In this document: positions 8,566-16,487 of the stretch, one piece after another
Layout: each line of letters opens with the position of its first letter
How positions within the stretch are numbered: the stretch's first letter is position 1
Origin: Candidatus Moranbacteria bacterium CG_4_9_14_3_um_filter_44_28
GTDB taxonomy: Bacteria > Patescibacteriota > Minisyncoccia > Moranbacterales > UBA11712
Direction: 5' to 3'
Assembly: GCA_002790655.1 (NCBI GenBank)
Contig: PFVO01000010.1
Location: 1 to 42,837 of the forward strand
Length of the DNA: 42,837 nt
The notes under the pieces: model-generated
Told to the model about the DNA's origin: nothing
What the model saw: only the letters and a program-made list of their open reading frames with translations
The model's database searches: none
Translations under genes and position numbers: made by a program

Positions 8566-8594
8566 AACCTAGCAAAAAAACAAAAACTGGTCAA
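8566..8594 (-). promoter_or_regulatory. promoter for tRNA-Arg (and probably recG)
   Basis: On the minus strand TTGACC (8589-8594), a 17-base spacer, then TAGGTT (8566-8571) preceded by TGC. It lies just upstream of the tRNA 5' end at 8553. Confidence 0.7.
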
Positions 8595-8609
8595 TGTATA
8601 CAAAATATC

Positions 8610-8626
8610 ATCCCGCGAAGCGGGAT
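8610..8626 (-). terminator. possible weak terminator after the pilus operon
   Basis: ATCCCGC/GCGGGAT, seven perfect pairs with a three-base loop, 27 bases after the last pilus gene. The following T-tract (GATATTTTG) is poor, so it may simply be a repeat. Confidence 0.35.
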
Positions 8627-8653
8627 ACCAAAATTTTTAATTTTTAATTTTTG

Positions 8654-8965
8654 TTAGAATCCTTCCGGGAAAAACAAATCCCGGCCGCTGTATTTTTCCC
8701 CGCTTTGCAATCTCTCTTCCTTGATCTTCAGAAGATTGACGGCCTTTTCATAACTTTCTTTGTCAAAAGAAAAAACGGATTGTTCTTGAATATAGCTTTG
8801 TTTTTTCTCTTCGCTCCAACTGGCTTTGATTATATACTTGTTCCAGACCCAAAAAGCGTAAACCGAGGCGGAAATCAGCGCGGCAAAATAAAGCCAGCGC
8901 AGAGCATATTTTCCAATCGTTTTGGAAATTTCTATTATTTTGTTTTTCGCGTTATTTTGTCCCAC
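8654..8965 (-). CDS. small single-pass membrane protein in the PilP position of the pilus operon
   Basis: A 103-residue protein with a short basic N-terminus, one membrane helix (about 20-42, LRWLYFAALISASVYAFWVW) and a charged extracytoplasmic tail rich in Lys and Glu. It overlaps pilO by 14 bases and ends the operon. The position matches pilP in the pilMNOP order, but there is no lipobox and no recognisable PilP HR domain, so the assignment rests on context. A role in stabilising the PilN-PilO inner-membrane platform is an inference. Confidence 0.8.
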   Translation of the reverse strand: MGQNNAKNKIIEISKTIGKYALRWLYFAALISASVYAFWVWNKYIIKASWSEEKKQSYIQEQSVFSFDKESYEKAVNLLKIKEERLQSGEKYSGRDLFFPEGF

Positions 8966-9689
8966 GGCTGTATATGATAACCAATAAACTGAATTTCACG
9001 GTCTTGTCCTGGGCTTGAGAACCACCGCCTGCTGTTTGAGTACCGGCTGACAGAGCGCCTGTTCCCGAGCTGCCTGTCTGGCTGCTAACTTTTCCCGCTG
9101 AAAGATCGAGCGTCAAAACCCTCACGAAATACGGCAGATTTTCCATCCCCTCAAGAAAATTCATAATCGAGGAAAAGGACCCGGTGACTTCAAGATTAAA
9201 GGCCGGATGAACTTTGAGCTTGGAAATTTCATCGGCCTTGGCAGATTCGCCGGACTGGTCTTTGTTTTCAGAATTTGGTTTCTTTTTCACTCCCTCTTCT
9301 TCATCCGCCGCGGCATTGCCCGGTTTTGGCTTTAATTGATCCAATTTAACTTTGTTTAGATCGGCCGCTTCCACTTTAATCTGGCAGGAAGTATCGCTGG
9401 CTGCTTTTTCAAGAGCGCGGAAAAACGGCACCGCTTCGTTTTTCTCCAAAAACACGGCTTCCATTTTTTCTCTTTGATCTTCGATACCGGCCAGCTCCTT
9501 TTTGAGCTTGAATATTTTGTCGCCTTTTTCCTGGCGAATGAAAGAATCAAGTTTTTCCTTTTGAACCGCTTCGGCTGTTTCCCTTATTTTCGGAATTTGG
9601 ACAAAGAAAATAAGCCAGACCAAACCCAGCGTTACAATACTGACGAACAAAACTGCAAGAATCAATTTTCTGTCTATCTTTTTCATCAT
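8952..9689 (-). CDS. pilO: type IV pilus inner-membrane platform protein PilO-like
   Basis: A 245-residue bitopic protein with a membrane helix at about 9-29, then a coiled-coil (about 35-80, KEKLDSFIRQEKGDKIFKLKKEL) and an alpha/beta domain. This is the PilO plan: it pairs with PilN and links the cytoplasmic ring to the pilus machinery. The C-terminal domain contains a low-complexity linker (KKPNSENKDQSGESAKADE) and a Gly/Ser/Thr-rich stretch (SSQTGSSGTGALSAGTQTAG) unusual for PilO. The start is ATG-ATG at 9689/9686, three bases after pilN; the CCTAAAAG upstream is only a weak ribosome site. Confidence 0.85.
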   Translation of the reverse strand: MMKKIDRKLILAVLFVSIVTLGLVWLIFFVQIPKIRETAEAVQKEKLDSFIRQEKGDKIFKLKKELAGIEDQREKMEAVFLEKNEAVPFFRALEKAASDTSCQIKVEAADLNKVKLDQLKPKPGNAAADEEEGVKKKPNSENKDQSGESAKADEISKLKVHPAFNLEVTGSFSSIMNFLEGMENLPYFVRVLTLDLSAGKVSSQTGSSGTGALSAGTQTAGGGSQAQDKTVKFSLLVIIYSRGTK

Positions 9690-9692
9690 CTT

Positions 9693-10241
9693 TTAGGGTT
9701 GATTTAGATATTTTTTATCCAAGTCTGCTTCCACCTCAAAATTGAAATCCTTTGGCGAGACAACGTTGGAGACCGGCGATGTTAGATTTTTGAACCCCTC
9801 TGTTTTGAGTTTTTCCTGAAACTCCAAAAAGGCTTCCCGGGTTTTGGAAAATCCGGCTATTTTCATATGCTCCTTTTCAACATGAATCAGTGTCAGCTTA
9901 ATCCCTGCCGGAGCCGCTTGAGTGATCTGCAAAAATACTTTTGACCAGCGCGGGGTTTCCCCGGAGATTTTGTTTATTTTCTGGGAAAGGGAGTTGATAT
10001 TTACCAAAAAACTCTCCGCTTGTTCTGATTCTTTGCTAAAATTTTGCCGGCGGCTTTGGGAATCATCCCTGGCCAGTTTATAATCCGCGTTAAGTGTTAT
10101 TTGAGTGATAATAAGGATGCTTAACAGGACGACCAAAGCGAAAAAAATTGAAAAGCCAAAGCGCAAAATCGCGCCGATTTTTTGCTCGAGCATTCTTTCT
10201 TTTTTTTGCTCGTCGGGAATGATATTTATGTTAATTTTCAT
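9693..10241 (-). CDS. pilN: type IV pilus platform protein PilN
   Basis: A 182-residue protein with the diagnostic short cytoplasmic N-terminus KININIIPDEQKKE, the segment that docks into PilM, then a membrane helix (about 27-50), a coiled coil and a periplasm-side ferredoxin-like domain (PAGIKLTLIHVEKEHMKIAG). The track start at 10292 lies inside pilM; the ATG at 10241 gives the canonical N-terminus. ATG and the pilM TGA overlap as ATGA, indicating translational coupling and supporting a PilM-PilN complex. Confidence 0.92.
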   Translation of the reverse strand: MKININIIPDEQKKERMLEQKIGAILRFGFSIFFALVVLLSILIITQITLNADYKLARDDSQSRRQNFSKESEQAESFLVNINSLSQKINKISGETPRWSKVFLQITQAAPAGIKLTLIHVEKEHMKIAGFSKTREAFLEFQEKLKTEGFKNLTSPVSNVVSPKDFNFEVEADLDKKYLNQP

Positions 10242-11305
10242 AAGCAATCGTTTGCCTTCATTGCTAGACCCACCGCCGTCGCAAACGGGCAAATGTCCCG
10301 GACGACTTCGGCGGGCAAATCCTTGGAAATCCCCAGCCCCTTTGCCGGGCTGCCAAGAATCACTTGTCCTTTGATTCTCTTCGAAAGATAATCGGCCATA
10401 TATCTCAAAAGCGATCCTCCGCCCGAGAGAATAATACTCTCCACTTGGCTGTTTGGATCAATAGAATCCGCATAAAACACCAATGATTTTTCAATTTCAC
10501 GAGCCAAATTTTCAAGAAGCGGGTTATAGATGTTATAAAGCATGTCGTCTTTTTGCATTTTCCCGAGGCCGTATTTCGCCTTAAGCTCTTCTGCTTTTTC
10601 CCAACTCACTCCTAGCCCCTTTTGGAGCGCGTCGGTAAAGGTTTTGCCGCTTACCGGCAGGCTCGAGGTAAAATAAGGAATTTGATTCCTGCAAACAGAT
10701 ACACTCGTTACATCCGCTCCGACATCAACAATAAGGGTTGTCTTGACTTCCTGTTCCGAAGTCAAACTTCTTATCGTAGCGATTACGTCCACTTCCGCCG
10801 CCAAAGGAAAAAGTTTTGCTAATCTCATGGATTCATAGTATCCATCAGCTATTTCTTTGGGAACCGCCACAACCAAGACTTCTTCGTTTTTTTCTTTGGA
10901 TTCGATCACTTGCCAGTCCAAATAAACTTTGTCGGCGGAAACCGGAATATTGGCTTCCGTTTCCCACTTGACGGCTTCAACGGCTTCCTCTCTGGTCATC
11001 TTTGGAATCTGAATCGTGCGGATAAAGGACTTCGACTCGGGAATGGAAAAAACAACAAATTTTGATTTGATTGGCCTGGGCTTTGCCGAAGCCAAAAGTC
11101 CGCCGATTTCATTCGCCAGTTCCTGCTTATTCACAACCTGCCCATCCTGTATGATGCCTTTTTTCATCTGCCTTGCCGCGCAGGAGACAACTTCGGCGCC
11201 CTTTCGGGTTTTTTTGAGCATGATTGCCTTGAGCGAGCTGTCCTCAATCTCAAGCCCGAATCCATTCGGCCTGATCCCCAATAAATTGTACAATAATAAA
11301 CTCAT
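10238..11305 (-). CDS. pilM: type IV pilus assembly protein PilM (actin-like ATPase)
   Basis: A 355-residue cytosolic protein of the FtsA/actin fold that forms the ring under the pilus platform and binds the PilN N-terminus. The motifs are GFGLEIEDSSLKAIML (phosphate-1 region), LIVDVGADVTSVSV (phosphate-2) and IILSGGGSLL (adenosine site). The start is the ATG at 11305 (MSLLLYNLLGI), with GGACGAG just upstream; the longer TTG start runs into an intergenic repeat. The gene is preceded by a repeat-filled gap after the PilX-like gene and overlaps pilN by four bases. Confidence 0.93.
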   Translation of the reverse strand: MSLLLYNLLGIRPNGFGLEIEDSSLKAIMLKKTRKGAEVVSCAARQMKKGIIQDGQVVNKQELANEIGGLLASAKPRPIKSKFVVFSIPESKSFIRTIQIPKMTREEAVEAVKWETEANIPVSADKVYLDWQVIESKEKNEEVLVVAVPKEIADGYYESMRLAKLFPLAAEVDVIATIRSLTSEQEVKTTLIVDVGADVTSVSVCRNQIPYFTSSLPVSGKTFTDALQKGLGVSWEKAEELKAKYGLGKMQKDDMLYNIYNPLLENLAREIEKSLVFYADSIDPNSQVESIILSGGGSLLRYMADYLSKRIKGQVILGSPAKGLGISKDLPAEVVRDICPFATAVGLAMKANDCL

Positions 11306-11318
11306 CTCGTCCGCAATG

Positions 11319-11397
11319 ATCAATGATCAATAATCAATGATCAAAAAATTATTTTATAAAATTATTGTTCTTTGTTCACTGTTTACTAATCACTGAA
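11319..11397. repeat. intergenic tandem-heptamer element between pilX-like gene and pilM
   Basis: Short repeats of TGATCAAT/TAATCAAT, an A/T-rich centre, then TTGTTCACTGTTTACTAATC. The same two-part architecture fills the gap at 18229-18304 upstream of pilB. It has no coding potential. Confidence 0.75.
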
Positions 11398-11399
11398 AA

Positions 11400-12914
11400 T
11401 CACAGTTCCTGCCACAGATCAATCTGATATTTATCCCCAGTCGGAAAAAACGGCGGCGGCCAGTAAATCAAATTGTTGTCGAAAGTGATGTTTCGCGTTT
11501 CATAGCCCGAAACCCGCTGGCCGGTTTGAGTATTAATCCAGGAGAATCCGTATCTTTGCTTGGTGACAATCGCCCCATAAACGGTTATCGTGTCCCGCAG
11601 ATAATATTCCGGCGGAGAACTATAGTAATCTCTTCCTACTCTTCCACGCCGCGCCAAGAGCGCCGCGTCAATTTCCAAGTCATTTTCACTATAAAGACCG
11701 ACAGTCACGTTGTCCTGCGCGAGGAGTCCCAAAATGTCACGGCCATCCTTATTAGTATAAAGTATATCGTTGTTAATATAAATATCCTTGTCATGCCCCG
11801 GCGGCTCCGGCTCTCCCGGATTTTCCATCAGATCCGCCGCCACCACTGACAGATGTTCGCTGTCAATGCGCCCCTCAACCCAGGCGTGATTTTCCACGAA
11901 AATCAAGCCGCTATCCGGAACGTCATATGTAACCGCCGGCGTGGTCTCCTGGAGAATGCGATAGCTTCCTGTGCCATAGCTGGTTACCATTGAAACGGAA
12001 ATTGTGTCATTACCTTCGCCCGCCTGGGGATTGAAAATGAGATGGTAACCGTCTACTGCTTTGTTATTAACGGTGATTTCGCGCCAGCTGCAACTTCCTC
12101 CGCCGCAATACCAGTCTCTTACTGTGCCACTCACTTTATCCTGCCCAAGATATAATCCGCCGTCCTCCGGCCCGGAATAATCTTTGGCCAGATTCAGATT
12201 GGCAATTACCGCAGAAAAGTTTTGCTCCGGAACCGGAAAACGTTTGCCGGCCAGAAATCTCTCGGATTCAGGAGGATTGTTGGTCCACACGCCGTCATGC
12301 CAGCCCCGCACGTCCTGATCCTGAATCCAGTATGTTTCCGGCCAGGCAGTCACCAGATGGTGCGCAACACCGTCGAATTGAACCCCGCCGTTAGAATGAA
12401 CCTGGCCGTAAACCTCGGTTCCCGCGCCGAAGCGTATATTGCTGTCCGCAAGAACCACATATTCGCACCAGGCTGGTTTCCTGAAACGGACTTGGATTGT
12501 CCTTTTTTGATTCGGATTCTTGTTGGTCCAGCCAGTCGATTTGACGGTGATTATCGAAGAGCCGGACGGAGGCTTGGTGACTTCCAGGCTGTATTTCCCG
12601 AACGCGCTCACACCGGGATTGGGATAATCCGCCTCGTAAGCGTTATTTGTCCCGACCCCTATCGGTGCGGGAACGCTGTTCCAGAATTGATCCACTTCCC
12701 TCGCCGTTTTTCCCTCAATCATATGCGCCAAATACCAGCGGTACCAGTATACTCCGGCTTCCGCGGTCTGAAATGCCTGCTCGCGGGTATTCACCCTGCG
12801 GCTGTTCTTGTCCTGCGCAACGATAAAAGTAAATAGTCCCAAAAGAACTGTCGCTCCGATGGCGGCGATTATGATGATGAATATGAGAGCAGAGCCTTTG
12901 TTGTTTTTGTCCAT
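11400..12914 (-). CDS. PilX-like minor pilin / pilus assembly protein
   Basis: A 504-residue protein starting NNKGSALIFIIIIAAIGATVLLGL, the PilX N-terminal signature: a short basic leader, a Gly before the hydrophobic helix, and then REQAFQTAEAGVYWYRWYLA. The rest is a large extracytoplasmic beta-rich domain with many Gly, Tyr and Trp, and Cys pairs (WYCGGGSC). Such proteins cap or prime the pilus in other bacteria. At 504 residues it is far larger than classical PilX, so the C-terminal part probably carries an adhesive or structural domain I cannot name. It is downstream of the PilV- and PilW-like genes, in the classical order. Confidence 0.82.
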   Translation of the reverse strand: MDKNNKGSALIFIIIIAAIGATVLLGLFTFIVAQDKNSRRVNTREQAFQTAEAGVYWYRWYLAHMIEGKTAREVDQFWNSVPAPIGVGTNNAYEADYPNPGVSAFGKYSLEVTKPPSGSSIITVKSTGWTNKNPNQKRTIQVRFRKPAWCEYVVLADSNIRFGAGTEVYGQVHSNGGVQFDGVAHHLVTAWPETYWIQDQDVRGWHDGVWTNNPPESERFLAGKRFPVPEQNFSAVIANLNLAKDYSGPEDGGLYLGQDKVSGTVRDWYCGGGSCSWREITVNNKAVDGYHLIFNPQAGEGNDTISVSMVTSYGTGSYRILQETTPAVTYDVPDSGLIFVENHAWVEGRIDSEHLSVVAADLMENPGEPEPPGHDKDIYINNDILYTNKDGRDILGLLAQDNVTVGLYSENDLEIDAALLARRGRVGRDYYSSPPEYYLRDTITVYGAIVTKQRYGFSWINTQTGQRVSGYETRNITFDNNLIYWPPPFFPTGDKYQIDLWQEL

Positions 12915-12917
12915 AAT

Positions 12918-13124
12918 GCGATGCTAATCTGCGAATAAATGCCTGCCCGAAATGCTTTGATTGTTATCGAAGTGATTACAAAATAACAAGCTAATAAGTT
13001 TATCGAGGAATAACAAATGTGGACAGAGGCATTTCAAAGCAGGCGGGCTAATCAACGAATCACGAATTTTATTCGCACATTCGCAATTCGTTGATTCGCA
13101 TTTATTTGCGGATTCGCATCACAC
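12918..13124. repeat. long nested palindromic element (TTCGCAATTCG family), copy A
   Basis: GATGCTAATCTGCGAATAAA (12920 on) is the inverted counterpart of TTATTTGCGGATTCGCATC (ending 13120). Inner arms CCTGCCCGAAATGC and GCATTTCAAAGCAGGCGGG also pair imperfectly. It fills the whole gap between two minor pilin genes; one end abuts the pilW-like stop codon. Related copies lie at 15201-15252 and 38591-38665. Confidence 0.8.
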
Positions 13125-13757
13125 CTACCAGTTATCTTTTAAATTTCTCAGCATTACATATGATTCGAGACGAATATTGTTCGGCGCCCGGAACGGATCG
13201 ATATTGACATACGCGTCAACCTTCACGAGCCTGATATCCGCAACGGGAGAAACCGGAGCCGCTAGCGGATTATTGACCTGATCCGCTGGATAGTCGGTGT
13301 TGAAATAGCTGAATATAGGCTGCACGGCGCTATTCACTACAGATTCGGCTATCGTTGTCACCGTTTCATCACCCGCCGGATATGACGGAGGCGTACCGCT
13401 GGGATTGCTTATGCCTCTTTTTATCAAATTATTTTCCAGATAATAATGAACTTTTTCCGTGACATTGTCTTTGTCCACATCGGAATAAAAAATAAAATCA
13501 AAATCGTCCGCGGATTCTATGGGATATGCTCCCGTGTCGGACTGCCGCATGCCCCGGATATCCTCGATTATGTATTTCAGGCTGTGCTCCACCGCGGCCA
13601 CCGACATTCCCTGCTCCATCGCGAATCCGTAGTTTTTGTATATCCGGTGCAGAACATAAACCGAACTGAACATCATCAGAATAAAAATGAACATGGCAAT
13701 GAGCATTTCAACGAGAGTCATGCCACTTTGAGCAAACTTTTCGGCTTTGATTCTCAT
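13125..13757 (-). CDS. PilW-like minor pilin with type IV prepilin signal
   Basis: A 210-residue protein with leader MRIKAEKFAQSG followed by MTLVEMLIAMFIFILMMFS, a class III prepilin signal with cleavage expected after Gly12 and Glu at mature position 5. The remaining extracytoplasmic domain includes a predicted beta-rich region ending LESYVMLRNLKDNW. It sits 17 bases after the PilV-like gene and upstream of the PilX-like gene, matching pilV-pilW-pilX order. The prepilin peptidase needed to process it is not in this window. Confidence 0.87.
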   Translation of the reverse strand: MRIKAEKFAQSGMTLVEMLIAMFIFILMMFSSVYVLHRIYKNYGFAMEQGMSVAAVEHSLKYIIEDIRGMRQSDTGAYPIESADDFDFIFYSDVDKDNVTEKVHYYLENNLIKRGISNPSGTPPSYPAGDETVTTIAESVVNSAVQPIFSYFNTDYPADQVNNPLAAPVSPVADIRLVKVDAYVNIDPFRAPNNIRLESYVMLRNLKDNW

Positions 13758-13774
13758 TAATCTCTGGCTATTTA

Positions 13775-15142
13775 TTATTCCGGGAGCAATTTTATTTCTT
13801 TTTGAGTTAGTTGATTGATATCTACCGTTCCGGAATAACTCTGAAATCCGGAAGCGGACACCTCAAGATTGTACTGCCCGGCAGTCAGAGTAACGGGAGG
13901 ATCAACAACGGGCGGGAAAAAAACTTGTCCTGCTACCCCAGTGACGAGAGTCTGATCAAAACTTGCACCGTCCCAGACGCGGACACTGGCGCCGTTGATT
14001 CTTTCACCGGTGGCGTCGTTGAAAACTTTTACTACAAGCGAATCAACGGCGTTGTCAGCTATAATCAGGGTTAGAATCGCATCCTGGTCGGGAACAAGTG
14101 AAAACGGCATCAGCGGCGTTTCAGCACCAATCAAAGTAAAGCCAGGCTCGCTGACTGTCAGGGTATAATTTCCGGGCGATGCATCATTCAGCGTATAATT
14201 TCCCCCGCTGTCCGTTTCTGAATTAATGTTATGTTTATAAACCGTCTCGGAAACCTGCGGAGGGTCAACAACGGTCTGCCCCAAAATTCTTCCTCCCTCG
14301 AGATTGAAATTCACATTTGGGACGATTTGATCGTTTATGTTTTTCGATACGAGACTGATGCTCCCAAGTTTGTCTATAATAATCGCTTTGCTGTTAAGCT
14401 CCCCCTCAATGACGGAGCCGTGCAAATCGACCGGCTCATAGGAGGGATTAGTGGGATAAGGCGGCAAAGTTGCGACGGTTTCATACCCACTCTTCGACAC
14501 GGAAAATTCGTAAGTCTGGTCCCCAACTGGCATACCCGCCAGAAGGATGCTTCCCGTGGAATCAGTTTGGAAATTATCTTCATAGCGCGGATCCAATACG
14601 TTGTTTTCTATATGAACACTCGCTCCTTCGATTCCCACTCCCGTGCTGTCAATGGTATTGAAACGCAAAGTGCCTCCTCCCGACTCACTCTCCACGCCGT
14701 TGGGAACAATGTTGGATACCAGAACAACTCCTTTCCCCAACTGAATGCCACCCCAGGTCACTTCAACTCGAGCCTCGCGAAAGTCCCTTGAAACTCCATT
14801 ACTGTCATTTGGAACTACTCCATCTAGGGGATCATCTATGTATCTGATAGTCGTTTGCACATTGAACTTCTGATTGCTTTTCCAGACCGTCTCGTTTTGA
14901 GGGAGACTGCCGCTGGGAATTCCCCCTTGCGTTCCAATGTCGGCGTAATTCATGTTGCGGATAATTTCCATTTTTTCATTTGCCAATTCCGTTGCCGCGA
15001 TTCGGTGCTTCGACTGCGCCAAAGACTTCAAGCCCGCGCTGAAAGAACCATAGATCGATATCGTCACTATGGAAAAAATGAAAACCGCCGCGATAACTTC
15101 GAGAATGGAAAACCCTGATTTGGTTTTTGTTTTTGCTTTCAT
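13775..15142 (-). CDS. large PilV-like minor pilin with carboxypeptidase-regulatory-like repeats
   Basis: A 455-residue protein with prepilin leader MKAKTKTKSG and FSILEVIAAVFIFSIVTISI, then the PilV-type helix region (ATELANEKMEIIRNMNY). Beyond about residue 150 there are three to four beta-sandwich units of the carboxypeptidase-regulatory/transthyretin-like type: GVGIEGASVHIEN...MPVGDQTYEFSVSKSGYET, IVPNVNFNLEGG...SPGNYTLTVSEPGF, and GERINGASVRVWDG...AGQYNLEVSASGF. Each ends in the typical YxLxVSxxGF/Y motif. Ordinary PilV has no such tail, so this looks like a pilin carrying a stalk of Ig-like modules, suited to surface attachment. The binding partner is unknown. Confidence 0.87.
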   Translation of the reverse strand: MKAKTKTKSGFSILEVIAAVFIFSIVTISIYGSFSAGLKSLAQSKHRIAATELANEKMEIIRNMNYADIGTQGGIPSGSLPQNETVWKSNQKFNVQTTIRYIDDPLDGVVPNDSNGVSRDFREARVEVTWGGIQLGKGVVLVSNIVPNGVESESGGGTLRFNTIDSTGVGIEGASVHIENNVLDPRYEDNFQTDSTGSILLAGMPVGDQTYEFSVSKSGYETVATLPPYPTNPSYEPVDLHGSVIEGELNSKAIIIDKLGSISLVSKNINDQIVPNVNFNLEGGRILGQTVVDPPQVSETVYKHNINSETDSGGNYTLNDASPGNYTLTVSEPGFTLIGAETPLMPFSLVPDQDAILTLIIADNAVDSLVVKVFNDATGERINGASVRVWDGASFDQTLVTGVAGQVFFPPVVDPPVTLTAGQYNLEVSASGFQSYSGTVDINQLTQKEIKLLPE

Positions 15143-15200
15143 TTAACCGTTACTTCGTAAATCATGCAATAAACGCAACTTGTCTTTTTTTAAAAATATT

Positions 15201-15252
15201 CGTGGCATTCGCAATTCGTTGATTCGCATCTATTCGCGGATTAGCATCACAC
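15201..15252. repeat. half copy of the TTCGCAATTCG element (copy B)
   Basis: TTCGCAATTCGTTGATTCGC followed by ATCTATTCGCGGATTAGCATCACACC, nearly identical to the right half of copy A. It directly follows the pilC stop codon on the coding strand. Confidence 0.8.
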
Positions 15253-16461
15253 CTACATTTGCTCCATCACCGAATACATCGGCAAGATCATCGAGACGGC
15301 AAAAAAACCGACGGCCGAGCCAATGATGACCATCAAAACCGGTTCTATGATCGAGGAAAGATTCTTGGTCATCTGGTTGATTTCGCTTTCATAGAATCTC
15401 GCCAGATTCAGAAGCACGTCGACCGTTTTTCCTGTTTCCTCCCCTACCTCCATCATCTGGACGGTAAGAACCGGGAAAATCCGGGGATATTTGGCCAGCC
15501 CTTCGTGAATCGGTTTTCCTTTCTCGACTTCTTCGCTTATTTGCCAGAGAGCCTTTTTATAGGAATCATTCGTCAGAGTTCTGGAAATGATTTTCAGCGA
15601 TTCAACAACAGAAACCCCGCTTTTTGTGAGTGAGCTGTAGATACGCACGAAACGCGCGTTATTCACCTTTATCACGACATTTCTTATCACCGGAGTTCTG
15701 AAAAAAACGAAGTTAAAAACCTTTTTCCCTATTCTGGACTTGAAGAAAACGACAAGCGCCGCCACGACGAAAATGATGCCAAAAAGAACCAGCCATTGGT
15801 GAGTGGACATGAAATCGCTGGCGGCGATAATCATCCGCGTCGAAAATGGAAGGGTTGTCTGGATATCGGAAAAAACCGTCGTCAGTTTGGGGACAACGTA
15901 CATCATCATGGCAATTCCGACTGCGATCATAACCAAAACAATCACCGCCGGATAATACATCGCCCCTCTCACCCGGCTCAAAAGAGTATGCTCCTTTTCA
16001 AGCTGGTTGGCCAGAAGCACCAGAACTTCCTCAAGATTTCCGCCAACTTCTCCGACCCGGACCATATTGACCGACAATTCATCAAAGACCGGGTGTTTTT
16101 CGAGGCTATCCGCCAGGCTGTTTCCCATTTTGACATCCCGACCCAACTCTTCCAGGATTCTCCTGAATTTCCTGCTCTTTGACTGATTTGAAATAACTTC
16201 AAGCGATTTTGGGAGGGAAAGCCCCGAAGAAAGCATTACCCCCAGATGCTTGGCAAACATCATTTTGTCTTTGAGCGATACACCGGAAAACATCGGGAAT
16301 TTTGTTTCCTTTTCTTTTTTCTCTTCCTTTTCTGTTATCGCCGTCACAAAGAAACCTTCCGTGCGAAGCGCCTCAACAACCGATCTTTTGTCTTTCCCTT
16401 CGATATCTCCGCTTTTTATTTCTCCTTCCGAGCTTTTAGCAATGTAATTGAATGTAGGCAC
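15253..16461 (-). CDS. pilC: type IV pilus inner-membrane platform protein PilC
   Basis: A 402-residue polytopic protein with two type II secretion F domains. The first (MFAKHLGVMLSSGLSLPKSLEVI) and second (VRIYSSLTKSGVSVVESLKII) are each followed by VGEVGGNLEEVL or VGEETGKTVDVLL motifs. Three membrane helices lie at about 165-190, 217-237 and 371-395. PilC is the rotor/platform on which PilB acts. It begins MPTFNYIAKSSEGEIKSG, the usual PilC opening, and starts 26 bases after the pilB stop. Confidence 0.96.
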   Translation of the reverse strand: MPTFNYIAKSSEGEIKSGDIEGKDKRSVVEALRTEGFFVTAITEKEEKKEKETKFPMFSGVSLKDKMMFAKHLGVMLSSGLSLPKSLEVISNQSKSRKFRRILEELGRDVKMGNSLADSLEKHPVFDELSVNMVRVGEVGGNLEEVLVLLANQLEKEHTLLSRVRGAMYYPAVIVLVMIAVGIAMMMYVVPKLTTVFSDIQTTLPFSTRMIIAASDFMSTHQWLVLFGIIFVVAALVVFFKSRIGKKVFNFVFFRTPVIRNVVIKVNNARFVRIYSSLTKSGVSVVESLKIISRTLTNDSYKKALWQISEEVEKGKPIHEGLAKYPRIFPVLTVQMMEVGEETGKTVDVLLNLARFYESEINQMTKNLSSIIEPVLMVIIGSAVGFFAVSMILPMYSVMEQM

Positions 16462-16487
16462 GACAATTATATAAAAATAATTTGATA

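Noticed and set aside
12222-12836. 204-residue plus-strand ORF
   Set aside because: Lies wholly opposite the PilX-like gene, shows no family motif, and its length is explained by a stop-poor antisense frame.
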